Part shown: piece by piece, positions 1 through 6,272 of the stretch
Position numbering within the stretch: the stretch's first letter is position 1
Layout of the letters: each line of letters starts with the position of its first letter
Source: Methylorubrum extorquens
GTDB taxonomy: Bacteria > Pseudomonadota > Alphaproteobacteria > Rhizobiales > Beijerinckiaceae
Length of the DNA stretch: 7,542 bases
Direction: 5' to 3'
Assembly: GCA_019695455.1 (NCBI GenBank)
Contig: JAEUAC010000235.1
Coordinates: 1-7,542 of the forward strand
Notes under the pieces: generated by a model
Told to the model about the DNA's origin: nothing
The model's input: the letters and a program-made list of their open reading frames with translations, nothing else
Databases searched by the model: none
Program-made: the position numbers and the translations under genes

Positions 1-755
1 ACGTCGTGACGCTGACGGCGAACGGCCAGTTCATCCCGCGCTTTCCGGGCTCCGACAAGATGACCGGCATCGTCTATCCGTCGGTCAACATCCGCCGCAT
101 CGAGGAGCCGGCCCGCTTCGCCGCGCCGGACGACGGCTTCTCGATCTCAGTGCTGGACGACAACCCGGCCGTCCGGTTCGGCCCCGTGGTCCGCGTCCAG
201 GGCGGCCGCTACCTCTCCGACGACCGGCGCCTGTTCGGCCTGCGCAAGATCAACTGGAGCGTCGAGCCGGGCGCGTTCTTCGAGTACTTCCCCGTCTCGT
301 TCATCCGGGCGCGCGTCGAGCTGCGCTACAGCCTGAACGGCGCGGAAGGCCTCGTCGGCAATGCGGGGCTCGACTTCATCGCCCCGCTCGACAAGTTCAC
401 CTTCTCGCTCGGCCCGCGCATCAACTTCGCCGACGCCGTCTACATGCGCGACTATTTCGGCGTGCGGCCGTTCGAAGCCGCCCGGAACGGCAGGCTGCCG
501 GCGTACCGGCCGGGCGCCGGCATCGTGTCGGCCGGCCTCCTCGGCGCCGTGACCTACCAGTGGAACGAGACCTGGGCCACGACGGGCTATTTCGGCTACA
601 ACCGGCTCCTCGACGAGGCGGCCCGGTCGCCCATCGCCCGCATCGGCGACAAGAACCAGCTGACCTTCGGCGCCAGCCTGTCCTACTCGTTCAACTGGTC
701 GCCGTCGGGCGGCCCGCTGCCGACGGTCCGGGACGGCGGCCCCCTCGTCAGATGA
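1..755 (+). CDS. MipA/OmpV family outer-membrane protein, 3' part
   Basis: The open frame enters from outside the window (codons in phase with base 3) and ends at TGA 753-755; about 250 residues are visible. The sequence has the alternating polar/aromatic strands and short turns of an outer-membrane beta-barrel and resembles the MipA/OmpV family (MltA-interacting protein), which in some bacteria is linked to murein synthesis complexes and otherwise is a small porin-like barrel. Visible cues are a strand pair around FGPVVRVQGGRY, FIRARVELRYSLNGAEG, and the family-like stretch LDFIAPLDKFTFSLGPRINFAD followed by YMRDYFGV. The signal peptide and first strands lie upstream. The last strand, LTFGASLSYSFNW, looks like the usual C-terminal BAM-recognition strand ending in an aromatic residue (codon 696-698), but 18 further residues rich in Pro and Gly follow it. 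The final 8 bases overlap the convergent ligase gene. The family call is fairly secure; the physiological role is unknown. Confidence 0.8.
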   Translation, partial: VVTLTANGQFIPRFPGSDKMTGIVYPSVNIRRIEEPARFAAPDDGFSISVLDDNPAVRFGPVVRVQGGRYLSDDRRLFGLRKINWSVEPGAFFEYFPVSFIRARVELRYSLNGAEGLVGNAGLDFIAPLDKFTFSLGPRINFADAVYMRDYFGVRPFEAARNGRLPAYRPGAGIVSAGLLGAVTYQWNETWATTGYFGYNRLLDEAARSPIARIGDKNQLTFGASLSYSFNWSPSGGPLPTVRDGGPLVR

Positions 756-2106
756 TCTCGAAGTAGCGCTTCAGCTCCCAATCGGTGATCGCCCGGCGGA
801 ACTCGCGCTCCTCCCATTCGCGGGTCGCCGCGAAATGCTCCACGAACGCGTCCCCGAACAGCGCGCGGGCGGCCGAGGATCCCTTCAGCCGCCCGGCCGC
901 GTCCATCAGCGTCCGGGGAAGGTCCCGCTTCGGATCGGCCGGCAGGTCGTAGGCGTTGCCAACGATCGCCGCATCCGGCTCGATCCCGTGCTCGATGCCC
1001 CACAGCCCGCCGGCGAGCGCCGCCGCGAGGGCCAGGTAGGGGTTCGCGTCGGCCGCCGCGATCCGGTACTCGACCCGCTGCGCCGCGGGCGAGCCCGGGA
1101 TGGCGCGGAGCGCCGCCGTCCGGTTCTCGATCCCCCAGGTGGCCGAGGTCGGCGCCCAGAAGCCCGGGATCAGGCGCGAATAGGAATTCACCGTCGCGGC
1201 CACCATGGCGAGGGTCTCGGGCATGAGCGCCTGCTGCCCGCCGACGAAGTGGCGCATCGTGTCCGAGATCGTGCGGTCCGCCGCGCCGTCGTGGAAGGCC
1301 GGCTCGCCCGTGCGCTTGTCGCGCAGCGACAGGTGGATGTGACCCGACTGGCCGGGCCAGTCCGGCGACCACTTGGCCATGAAGGTCGCCATGAGGCCGC
1401 GGCGCTGCGCGAGGACCTTGGCGAAGGTCTTGAACAGGATGGCCTTGTCGGCCGCCCGGAGCGCGTCGTCCACGCCGATCGCCGCCTCGAGAACGCCGGG
1501 GCCCGTCTCGGTGTGCAGGCCCTCGAGGGCCATGTCCATCGTCTCGCAGGTCTCGAGCAGGTCGCGATACAGCTCGGCATGCACGGACGAGCGCAGCACC
1601 GAATAGCCGAAGAATCCCGGCGTCATCGGCTGCAGGTCGCGGTAGCCCTTGGCCCGCACGCTGTCCGGCGTCTCGGCGAAGACGAAGAACTCGTATTCCA
1701 GCGCGGCCGAGACGGCGAAGCCCATGGCATCCGCCTTCGCCAAGACCCGCCGCAGCACGCCGCGCGGGCAGATCGCCTCCGCGGCCTCGGCGAACTCGCA
1801 CAGGAAGAACGGCAATCCGTCCTCGAAGGGCAGGCTGCGCACCGTCTCCGGCAGCACCCGGACGGCCGCGTCCGGATAGGCCGTGTGCCAGCCCGTGAAG
1901 GCGACGTTGTCGTAGAGCTGGTCGTTCGAATCCCAGCCCAGGACGACGTCGCAGAACGACAAGCCCTTCTCCAGCGCCGACAGGAACTTCGCACGCGACA
2001 CGTACTTGCCGCGCAGGATGCCGTCGGCATCCGTGACGCCGAGCTTCACGAAGGCGTGGCCGCCATCCTCGACGAGGGCCTTGGCCCGTTCGACCGCATC
2101 GGTCAT
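748..2106 (-). CDS. Glutamine synthetase family protein (gamma-glutamyl-amine ligase type)
   Basis: This is a 452-residue member of the ATP-dependent glutamate-amine ligase family, with an N-terminal beta-grasp domain (about 1-105) and a catalytic domain (about 110-450). The expected active-site elements look intact: the metal-binding E-Y-E at 137-139, E200 and E207 in the TETGPGVLEAAI segment, GHIHLSL at 255-261, NSYSRLIPG from 307 (R311), NR at 328-329 with R334, and VEYR at 345-348 followed by DANPYLALAAALAGGL. It lacks the Tyr adenylylation tail segment of classical GlnA and is shorter (452 against about 469 residues). It resembles GlnA-like paralogues that join glutamate to amines (PuuA, GlnA3, gamma-glutamylmethylamide synthetase) more than housekeeping GlnA. 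The ATG start is supported by AGGAGG at 2118-2123. It is the last gene of a minus-strand set, 31 bp after the small exported protein gene. The fold is certain; the amine substrate cannot be read from the sequence. Confidence 0.85.
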   Translation of the reverse strand: MTDAVERAKALVEDGGHAFVKLGVTDADGILRGKYVSRAKFLSALEKGLSFCDVVLGWDSNDQLYDNVAFTGWHTAYPDAAVRVLPETVRSLPFEDGLPFFLCEFAEAAEAICPRGVLRRVLAKADAMGFAVSAALEYEFFVFAETPDSVRAKGYRDLQPMTPGFFGYSVLRSSVHAELYRDLLETCETMDMALEGLHTETGPGVLEAAIGVDDALRAADKAILFKTFAKVLAQRRGLMATFMAKWSPDWPGQSGHIHLSLRDKRTGEPAFHDGAADRTISDTMRHFVGGQQALMPETLAMVAATVNSYSRLIPGFWAPTSATWGIENRTAALRAIPGSPAAQRVEYRIAAADANPYLALAAALAGGLWGIEHGIEPDAAIVGNAYDLPADPKRDLPRTLMDAAGRLKGSSAARALFGDAFVEHFAATREWEEREFRRAITDWELKRYFEII

Positions 2107-2117
2107 CGTGCTTCTCG

Positions 2118-2123
2118 CCTCCT
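2118..2123 (-). promoter_or_regulatory. Shine-Dalgarno site of the ligase gene
   Basis: AGGAGG on the minus strand lies 11 nt before the ATG at 2106. It is a perfect anti-SD match with slightly long spacing. It sits in the 31-bp gap after the small protein gene and supports this ATG as the start. Confidence 0.6.
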
Positions 2124-2137
2124 GGATCGCGCGCGGG

Positions 2138-2368
2138 TCAGCATCCGGAACAGATCCCCTTCAGCGTCCGACGGGCCTTCTCCTCACGCTCGCGCAGGCG
2201 CGCCTCCGAGCGCAGGCGCGCCGCGTCCACCTGGGCGTCGAGGCGGGACGGCGCCGCGGCTTGGGGCGTCCCCTCGGCGGGCGGCCCGCGCCGGAGCGGC
2301 GGCGACTGCGCCAGGGAGGCACCGCCCGCGAGGGCCAGTGCGAGCGCCACCGACAGGACCAGCCTCAT
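2138..2368 (-). CDS. Small exported protein with C-terminal CxxC
   Basis: The protein is 76 residues and I do not recognise a named family. Residues 1-21 form a textbook Sec signal peptide: Met-Arg, a hydrophobic core LVLSVALALALAGG, and likely cleavage near ASLA-Q at 20/21. The mature part has a Pro/Ala-rich linker (about 22-41), then a charged, helix-prone stretch (about 42-68) containing the hexads ARLRSE and ARLRER, and ends in GICSGC, giving a C-terminal C-x-x-C pair. No Cys follows the signal, so it is not a lipoprotein. The start ATG overlaps the RppH stop (ATGA, 2365-2368) and is preceded by GAGGTG at 2374-2379 with a 5-nt spacer, so translation is probably coupled to RppH. The mature protein is predicted to be periplasmic. 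The terminal Cys pair could form a disulfide or bind metal, but that is speculation. The good start, signal and tight packing make it a credible real gene. Confidence 0.75.
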   Translation of the reverse strand: MRLVLSVALALALAGGASLAQSPPLRRGPPAEGTPQAAAPSRLDAQVDAARLRSEARLREREEKARRTLKGICSGC

Positions 2369-2889
2369 GACGTCACCTCGACCGCAGGGCGCGTCCGAGC
2401 CGACGCGAAAGGCCTGAAGGCGGCCGCCACGCGATCGTAGATCGCCTTCTTGTAGGGAACCACCAGGGAGGGCAGCCGATCGAGGCTTTCCCACCGCCAG
2501 GCGTCGAATTCCGGCTCTGCGCCGTTGCGGGGCGTGGCGACGTCGATCTCGTCCTCCCGTCCCGTGAAGGCCATGGCCCACCAGGTCTGGTCCTGCCCCG
2601 CGAAGGCCGCCAGCTTGTGGGGCGGCCCGTCATAGGGCGGGAAGTCGTAGCGCAGCGGCACCGGGATCGTGCCGAGGATTGTGGCGGAGACGATGCCCGT
2701 CTCCTCCCACAGCTCGCGACGGGCGGCGGCCTCGCCGTCCTCGTCGAGATTGATGACGCCCTCGGCGACCTGCCACATGAACCCTGGTGCGATCGTCTCC
2801 GGGCCGTCGTCGCCGATGCGCCGGGCGATCAGCACGCGCCCGTCGGGGGCGAACAGCGCGATGCCGGCATTCGGACGATACGGCTTCAC
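2365..2889 (-). CDS. rppH: RppH/NudH-type Nudix hydrolase (RNA pyrophosphohydrolase)
   Basis: The protein is 174 residues from the GTG start. RppH removes pyrophosphate from the 5' end of triphosphorylated RNA, starting 5'-end-dependent decay in the cytoplasm; alphaproteobacterial members (IalA) also hydrolyse dinucleoside polyphosphates. The family opening YRPNAGIALF is at 4-13. The Nudix box is complete: G44, E50, R58-E59-L60, E62-E63, G65. Later family blocks are also present: RYDFPPY, FAGQDQTWWAMAFTG, PEFDAWRW and LPSLVVPYKKAIY. The GTG at 2887-2889 is preferred over the ATG at 2988 because it begins two residues before the conserved YRPN, has GGAG at 2896-2899 with 6-nt spacing, and avoids overlapping the divergent regulator gene. 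One oddity is that the usual PQGGI just before and within the box reads AEGVI here, which could affect substrate preference. It is the first gene of the minus-strand set and overlaps the next gene by ATGA. Confidence 0.88.
   Translation of the reverse strand: MKPYRPNAGIALFAPDGRVLIARRIGDDGPETIAPGFMWQVAEGVINLDEDGEAAARRELWEETGIVSATILGTIPVPLRYDFPPYDGPPHKLAAFAGQDQTWWAMAFTGREDEIDVATPRNGAEPEFDAWRWESLDRLPSLVVPYKKAIYDRVAAAFRPFASARTRPAVEVTS
2374..2379 (-). promoter_or_regulatory. Shine-Dalgarno site of the small exported protein
   Basis: GAGGTG on the minus strand lies within the last codons of the RppH gene, 5 nt before ATG 2368. It fixes the start of the small gene at the ATGA overlap and argues against the longer in-frame extension upstream. 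Confidence 0.6.
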
Positions 2890-2895
2890 GCGGGG

Positions 2896-2899
2896 CTCC
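2896..2899 (-). promoter_or_regulatory. Shine-Dalgarno site supporting the RppH GTG start
   Basis: GGAG on the minus strand is 6 nt upstream of GTG 2887-2889. The alternative ATG at 2988 would add 33 residues of Arg/Ala-rich sequence not typical of RppH. Confidence 0.55.
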
Positions 2900-2926
2900 G
2901 ATCGTCGCGACGGCGGGGGCGCGACC

Positions 2927-2955
2927 TTGTCATGGCGGCGCGCTGCCCACAAACT
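2927..2955 (+). promoter_or_regulatory. Possible sigma-70-like promoter for the DeoR regulator gene
   Basis: TTGTCA (2927-2932, five of six to TTGACA) is followed after 17 nt by CAAACT (2950-2955, only three of six to TATAAT). Transcription from it would start near 2962, leaving about a 20-nt leader before ATG 2982. It lies in the 92-bp divergent region between rppH and the regulator, where promoters for both directions are expected. The -10 element is weak, so this is only a candidate. Confidence 0.3.
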
Positions 2956-2981
2956 CCGCTCATCCGCGTCCCGGGCCCGCC

Positions 2982-3752
2982 ATGCCACGCCCCATCGCCG
3001 CCCGCCGGCACGACGAGATCATCCGTCGCCTGCGGAACGCGGGCACGGTCAGCGTGGAGGAGCTGGCCGACCATTTCGACGTCTCGCGGGAAACGATCCG
3101 GCGCGACCTGAAGGCGCTCGCCAGGCTCGGCCGCCTGGACGTCGTCCATGGCGGCGCCGCGCGGCGCGTCGCGGAGACGCCGCTCGGCAATCGGCGCGGC
3201 GAGAACCCGGCCGGCAAGGCCGCGATCGGACGCGCGGCCGCCGCCCTCGTGGAGGACGGCATGGTGCTGGTGCTCGATTCGGGCGCGACCACGCTCGCGA
3301 TCGCGGAGGCGCTGGGCGGCAAGGCCGACCTCACGGTCGCGACCAACAGCCTCGCGGTGGCCGTCACCATGTGCCGCGTGCCGGGCGCACGGGTGCACAT
3401 GCTGGGCGGCGAGATCGACTGCACGGACGAGGCCGCCTTCGGCATCGAGGTCCTGGACGCGCTGGGCCGCTTCCGCTTCGACATGGCCTTCGTCGGCGCG
3501 GCCGGCATCTCGCCCGCGGGCGAGGTGACCGACTACACGCGGGCGGCGGCCGAGCAGCGGGGCCGCATGATCCTCGCGGGGGGACACTCCTACATCGTGG
3601 CCGATTCGACGAAGTTCGGACGCCTCACGCCCATCCGGATCGGCCAGGCGGGCGCGGCCGCCGGGCTCATCACGGACCGGCAGCCGCCGGACGGCATCGC
3701 GGACGCTCTCGCCGCGCGCGGGACGCGCATCATCGTCGGCGAGGAGATGTGA
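2982..3752 (+). CDS. DeoR-family transcriptional regulator
   Basis: The protein is 256 residues, the usual DeoR length. The N-terminal winged helix-turn-helix spans about 7-60, with the family signature VSVEELADHFDVSRETIRRD at 23-42 and the wing ending in VHGGA. The C-terminal DeoR sensor domain (about 75-235) resembles sugar-phosphate isomerases and shows LDSGATTLAIAEAL (98-111), ATNSLAVA (120-127), MLGGEID (140-146), FVGAAGIS (170-177), a TDYTRAAAEQRGRMI segment (183-197) and ADSTKFGR (207-214). Such regulators are usually repressors released by a phosphorylated metabolite. ATG 2982 is chosen because MPRPIAARRHDEII matches the normal DeoR N-terminus; no clear Shine-Dalgarno precedes it, and the frame is open further upstream only as GC-rich noise. 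It lies 87 bp ahead of the flavoenzyme gene on the same strand and probably controls that operon and itself. The ligand is unknown; a phosphonate intermediate would be a reasonable guess from context. Confidence 0.9.
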   Translation: MPRPIAARRHDEIIRRLRNAGTVSVEELADHFDVSRETIRRDLKALARLGRLDVVHGGAARRVAETPLGNRRGENPAGKAAIGRAAAALVEDGMVLVLDSGATTLAIAEALGGKADLTVATNSLAVAVTMCRVPGARVHMLGGEIDCTDEAAFGIEVLDALGRFRFDMAFVGAAGISPAGEVTDYTRAAAEQRGRMILAGGHSYIVADSTKFGRLTPIRIGQAGAAAGLITDRQPPDGIADALAARGTRIIVGEEM

Positions 3753-3839
3753 AGTAATGTGGGTTTATGTTGCTCTTTGAGCCATCCGGGTCCAGGATGA
3801 TGGAGCTGGGCCGGCGCGGGCCCGACCGGATCGCCGGCT
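3753..3839 (+). promoter_or_regulatory. Leader of the flavoenzyme operon: AT-richer patch and hairpin before a TTG start
   Basis: The 87-bp gap between the regulator and flavoenzyme genes opens with the least GC-rich stretch near these genes (about 3753-3780, with TAATGTGGGTTTATGTTG), a natural place for an operator or promoter. I could not find a convincing -35/-10 pair. Downstream, CCATC (3782-3786) and GATGG (3799-3803) form one weak inverted pair. CCGGCG (3811-3816) and CGCCGG (3832-3837) form a perfect 6-bp arm pair ending 2 nt before the start codon, with the self-complementary CGGGCCCG (3817-3824) in the loop. No strong Shine-Dalgarno is close to the TTG. The features are seen; a regulatory role is inferred. 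Confidence 0.35.
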
Positions 3840-6272
3840 TTGGACAAGGCTGACATCGTCATCATCGGCGGCGGCATCGTCGGATGCTCGATCGCCTATC
3901 ACCTGACGAAGCACGGGCGCCGGGACGTGCTGCTCCTCGAGCAGGGGCGGCTGTCGGGCGGCACGACCTGGCACGCGGCCGGTCTCGTCGGGCAGCTGCG
4001 CGCGCAATCGAGCCTGACGCGCCTCGTGCGGCATTCGACGGAGCTCTACGCGGACCTCGAGCGCGAGACCGGCCTCGCGACCGGCTGGAAGCGCTGCGGC
4101 TCGCTCACCGTCGCCCGCACGCCCGAGCGCATGGCCTATCTCCGGCGCACGGCCTCGGCGGCGCGCGCGCAGGGGGTCGAGATCGAGATGCTGTCGCCCG
4201 CCGAGGCCGGCGAGCGGTGGCCGCCGATGCGGACGGACGATCTCGCGGGCGCGGTCTGGCTGCCGGGCGACGGCAAGGCCAACCCGGCCGACATCACGGC
4301 CGCCCTCGCCCGCGGCGCGCGCGCCGGCGGCGCCACCATCCGCGAGAAGACCCGCGTCCTGTCGATCGAGACCGTCGACGGCCGCGTCCGCTCCGTCACG
4401 ACCGACGAGGGGCGGATCGCCTGCGAGCAGCTCGTGATCGCGGCCGGCCAGTGGTCGCGTCAGGTCGGCGCGCTCTGCGGCGTCGCCGTCCCGCTCCATT
4501 CGGCGGAGCACATGTACGTCGTGACGGAGCCGATGGCCGGCGTCTCGCCCGACCTCCCCGTGCTGCGCGATCCCGACGGCTACATCTACTTCAAGGAGGA
4601 GGTCGGCGGGCTCGTCATGGGCGGGTTCGAGCCGGACGCGAAGCCCTGGGGCACCGACGGGATTCCGGCCGATTTCGAGTTCCAGCTGCTCCCCGACGAC
4701 TGGGACCAGTTCGAGATCCTGATGGAGAACGCGATCCGGCGCGTGCCGGGGCTCGAGACGGCCCCGATCAAGCTGTTCCTGAACGGCCCGGAGAGCTTCA
4801 CGCCCGACAACAACTTCCTGCTCGGCCCGGCGCCCGAATGCGCGGGGATCTGGGTCGCGGCCGGGTTCAATTCGGCCGGCATCGCCTCGGCGGGCGGCGC
4901 CGGCCGCGCCCTCGCGGCCTGGATGGTCGAGGGCGATCCCGGGCTCGACGCCTGGCCGGTCGACATCCGCCGCTTCGCCCGGTTCAACGCGAACCCGACC
5001 TGGCTCCGCGACCGCGTGAAGGAGACGCTCGGCCTGCACTACGCGATGCCCTGGCCGAACCGGGAGCTCGCGACCGCCCGCCCCTTCCGGCGCTCGCCCC
5101 TGCACGACCGGCTCGCGGCGCGCGGCGCGATCTTCGGCTCCAAGATGGGCTGGGAGCGGCCCAACGTGTTCCGGCCCGGCCACGACGGCAGCATCGCCTA
5201 CGGCTTCGGCCGGCAGGACTGGGCGGAGGCGAGCGCGGCCGAGCACGTCGCCGTCCGCGAGCGCGTCGGCCTGATCGACATGACGTCGTTCGGCAAGCTC
5301 CTCGTCCAGGGCCGGGACGCGGAGGCGGTGCTGCAGCACCTCTGCGCGGGCGACGTCGCCGTGCCCGTGGGGACGAGCGTCTACACGCCGATGCTGGACG
5401 AGGCGGCGGGGTTCGAGAGCGACGTCACGGTCTCGCGGCTCGGCCGGCACGAGTTCATGGTCGTCACCGGTTCGGCGCAGGTCGTGCGGGACGCCGACCG
5501 GATCCGTCGCCGCATCGCCGACGACGCGCGCGCGACCGTGACGGACGTGACCTCCGCCTGGTCCGTCCTGGCGCTGGCCGGCCCGCGCTCCCGCGACCTC
5601 CTCGGCCGGGTCAGCCGCGCGCCGCTGGACGACGCGGCCTTCCCCTACGGCGCCGTCCGCGAGATCGATCTCGGCTACGCGACGCTCTGGGCGATCCGGC
5701 GCAGCTACGCGGGCGAGCTCGGCTGGGAGCTGCTGGTGCCGACCGAGTTCGCGGCCGGCGCCTACGACGCGCTGTGGGGCGCGGGCGGCGATCTCGGCCT
5801 CGCCGACGTCGGCTACTACGCGGTGGATTCGCTGCGGATCGACAAGGGCTACCGCGCCTGGGGTCGCGAGATCGGGCCGGGCATCACGCCGTGGGAGGCC
5901 GGCCTGGGCTTCGCCGTGAAGCCGGACAAGGGCGCCTTCGTCGGGCGGGACGCGCTCGTGGCGGCGAGGAACCGGCCCGCCGACCGCCGGATCGTCTCGC
6001 TCCGGGCGCGCGCGCCGGACGGGCTCGCGGCCTGGGGCGGCGAGGCCATCCTGCTCGACGGCCGCCCCGTCGGGGAGGTCACGTCGGCGGCCTGGAGCCC
6101 GACGCTCGGCGGCATCGCGGCGCTCGGGCTGGTGCGCTCCGAGGACGGGGCGATCGACGCGGCCTGGCTCGCCGGACGCCGATTCGACCTCGACGTCGCG
6201 GGCGAGATCGTTCCGGCCGAGGCCTCGCTCCGGCCCTTCCACGACCCCGCCGGCGGGCGGCTGCGCCCGTGA
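3840..6272 (+). CDS. Sarcosine/dimethylglycine dehydrogenase-like flavoenzyme with fused GcvT domain
   Basis: The 810-residue protein has the domain order of DMGDH, sarcosine dehydrogenase and related N-methyl amine oxidases. An N-terminal FAD-binding amine oxidase domain (about 3-370) has GGGIVG at 10-15, ribose-binding E34 and TTWHAAG at 42-48; H45 matches the histidine that carries covalent FAD in DMGDH relatives. A linking FAO_M-like region (about 375-430) precedes a GcvT folate-binding domain (about 430-700: DVTSAWSVLALAGPRS, YAGELGWELLVP near 622-635) and a C-terminal GcvT barrel (about 710-800). H224, in SAEHMYVV, falls where related oxidases have a catalytic histidine. The family oxidises N-methyl groups and passes the one-carbon unit to tetrahydrofolate, or releases formaldehyde. 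The start is TTG: it gives the normal N-terminus DKADIVIIGGG, and an in-frame TGA at 3798-3800 excludes anything much longer. It precedes a permease and phnW, so an N-methylated aminophosphonate is a plausible substrate; sarcosine, dimethylglycine or an N-methylamino acid cannot be excluded. Confidence 0.88.
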   Translation: MDKADIVIIGGGIVGCSIAYHLTKHGRRDVLLLEQGRLSGGTTWHAAGLVGQLRAQSSLTRLVRHSTELYADLERETGLATGWKRCGSLTVARTPERMAYLRRTASAARAQGVEIEMLSPAEAGERWPPMRTDDLAGAVWLPGDGKANPADITAALARGARAGGATIREKTRVLSIETVDGRVRSVTTDEGRIACEQLVIAAGQWSRQVGALCGVAVPLHSAEHMYVVTEPMAGVSPDLPVLRDPDGYIYFKEEVGGLVMGGFEPDAKPWGTDGIPADFEFQLLPDDWDQFEILMENAIRRVPGLETAPIKLFLNGPESFTPDNNFLLGPAPECAGIWVAAGFNSAGIASAGGAGRALAAWMVEGDPGLDAWPVDIRRFARFNANPTWLRDRVKETLGLHYAMPWPNRELATARPFRRSPLHDRLAARGAIFGSKMGWERPNVFRPGHDGSIAYGFGRQDWAEASAAEHVAVRERVGLIDMTSFGKLLVQGRDAEAVLQHLCAGDVAVPVGTSVYTPMLDEAAGFESDVTVSRLGRHEFMVVTGSAQVVRDADRIRRRIADDARATVTDVTSAWSVLALAGPRSRDLLGRVSRAPLDDAAFPYGAVREIDLGYATLWAIRRSYAGELGWELLVPTEFAAGAYDALWGAGGDLGLADVGYYAVDSLRIDKGYRAWGREIGPGITPWEAGLGFAVKPDKGAFVGRDALVAARNRPADRRIVSLRARAPDGLAAWGGEAILLDGRPVGEVTSAAWSPTLGGIAALGLVRSEDGAIDAAWLAGRRFDLDVAGEIVPAEASLRPFHDPAGGRLRP

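Noticed and set aside
716..740. Stem GCTGCCG/CGGCGGC as a terminator for the MipA or ligase gene
   Set aside because: It lies inside the MipA coding end, has no T tract on either strand, and on the minus strand the G-U pair becomes a C-A mismatch. Such arms are common at this GC content.
835..2370. 511-codon plus-strand frame opposite the ligase gene
   Set aside because: It is an Arg-rich shadow without motifs; the minus-strand ligase with intact catalytic residues explains the region.
2787..2981. N-terminal extension of the DeoR regulator upstream of ATG 2982
   Set aside because: The extra 65 residues are Arg-rich, unlike any DeoR N-terminus, and would overlap the start of rppH.
2946..3763. 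Shared TGTGGG in the regulator upstream region (minus strand, 2946-2951) and in the flavoenzyme leader (3758-3763) as operator half-sites
   Set aside because: A shared hexamer between two regions of about 90 bp is expected by chance; the flanking AGT similarity needs a one-base gap. It is not symmetrical enough to call.
3764..3802. Sigma-70 promoter using TTGCTC (3770) or TTGAGC (3777) with GATGAT (3796)
   Set aside because: The spacers would be 20 and 13 nt, outside the workable range for the match quality.
3765..6242. Very long open frame (about 825 codons) antisense to the flavoenzyme gene
   Set aside because: It is Arg/Gly/Ala/Pro-rich with no domain or membrane pattern, and it mirrors a well-supported gene. 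GC-rich codon usage leaves antisense frames open by default.
3884..6268. Plus-strand open frame running 2.4 kb into the permease frame, suggesting a fusion protein
   Set aside because: The upstream part is low-complexity Arg/Ala/Gly shadow of the flavoenzyme. Recognisable permease sequence begins exactly at GTG 6269.
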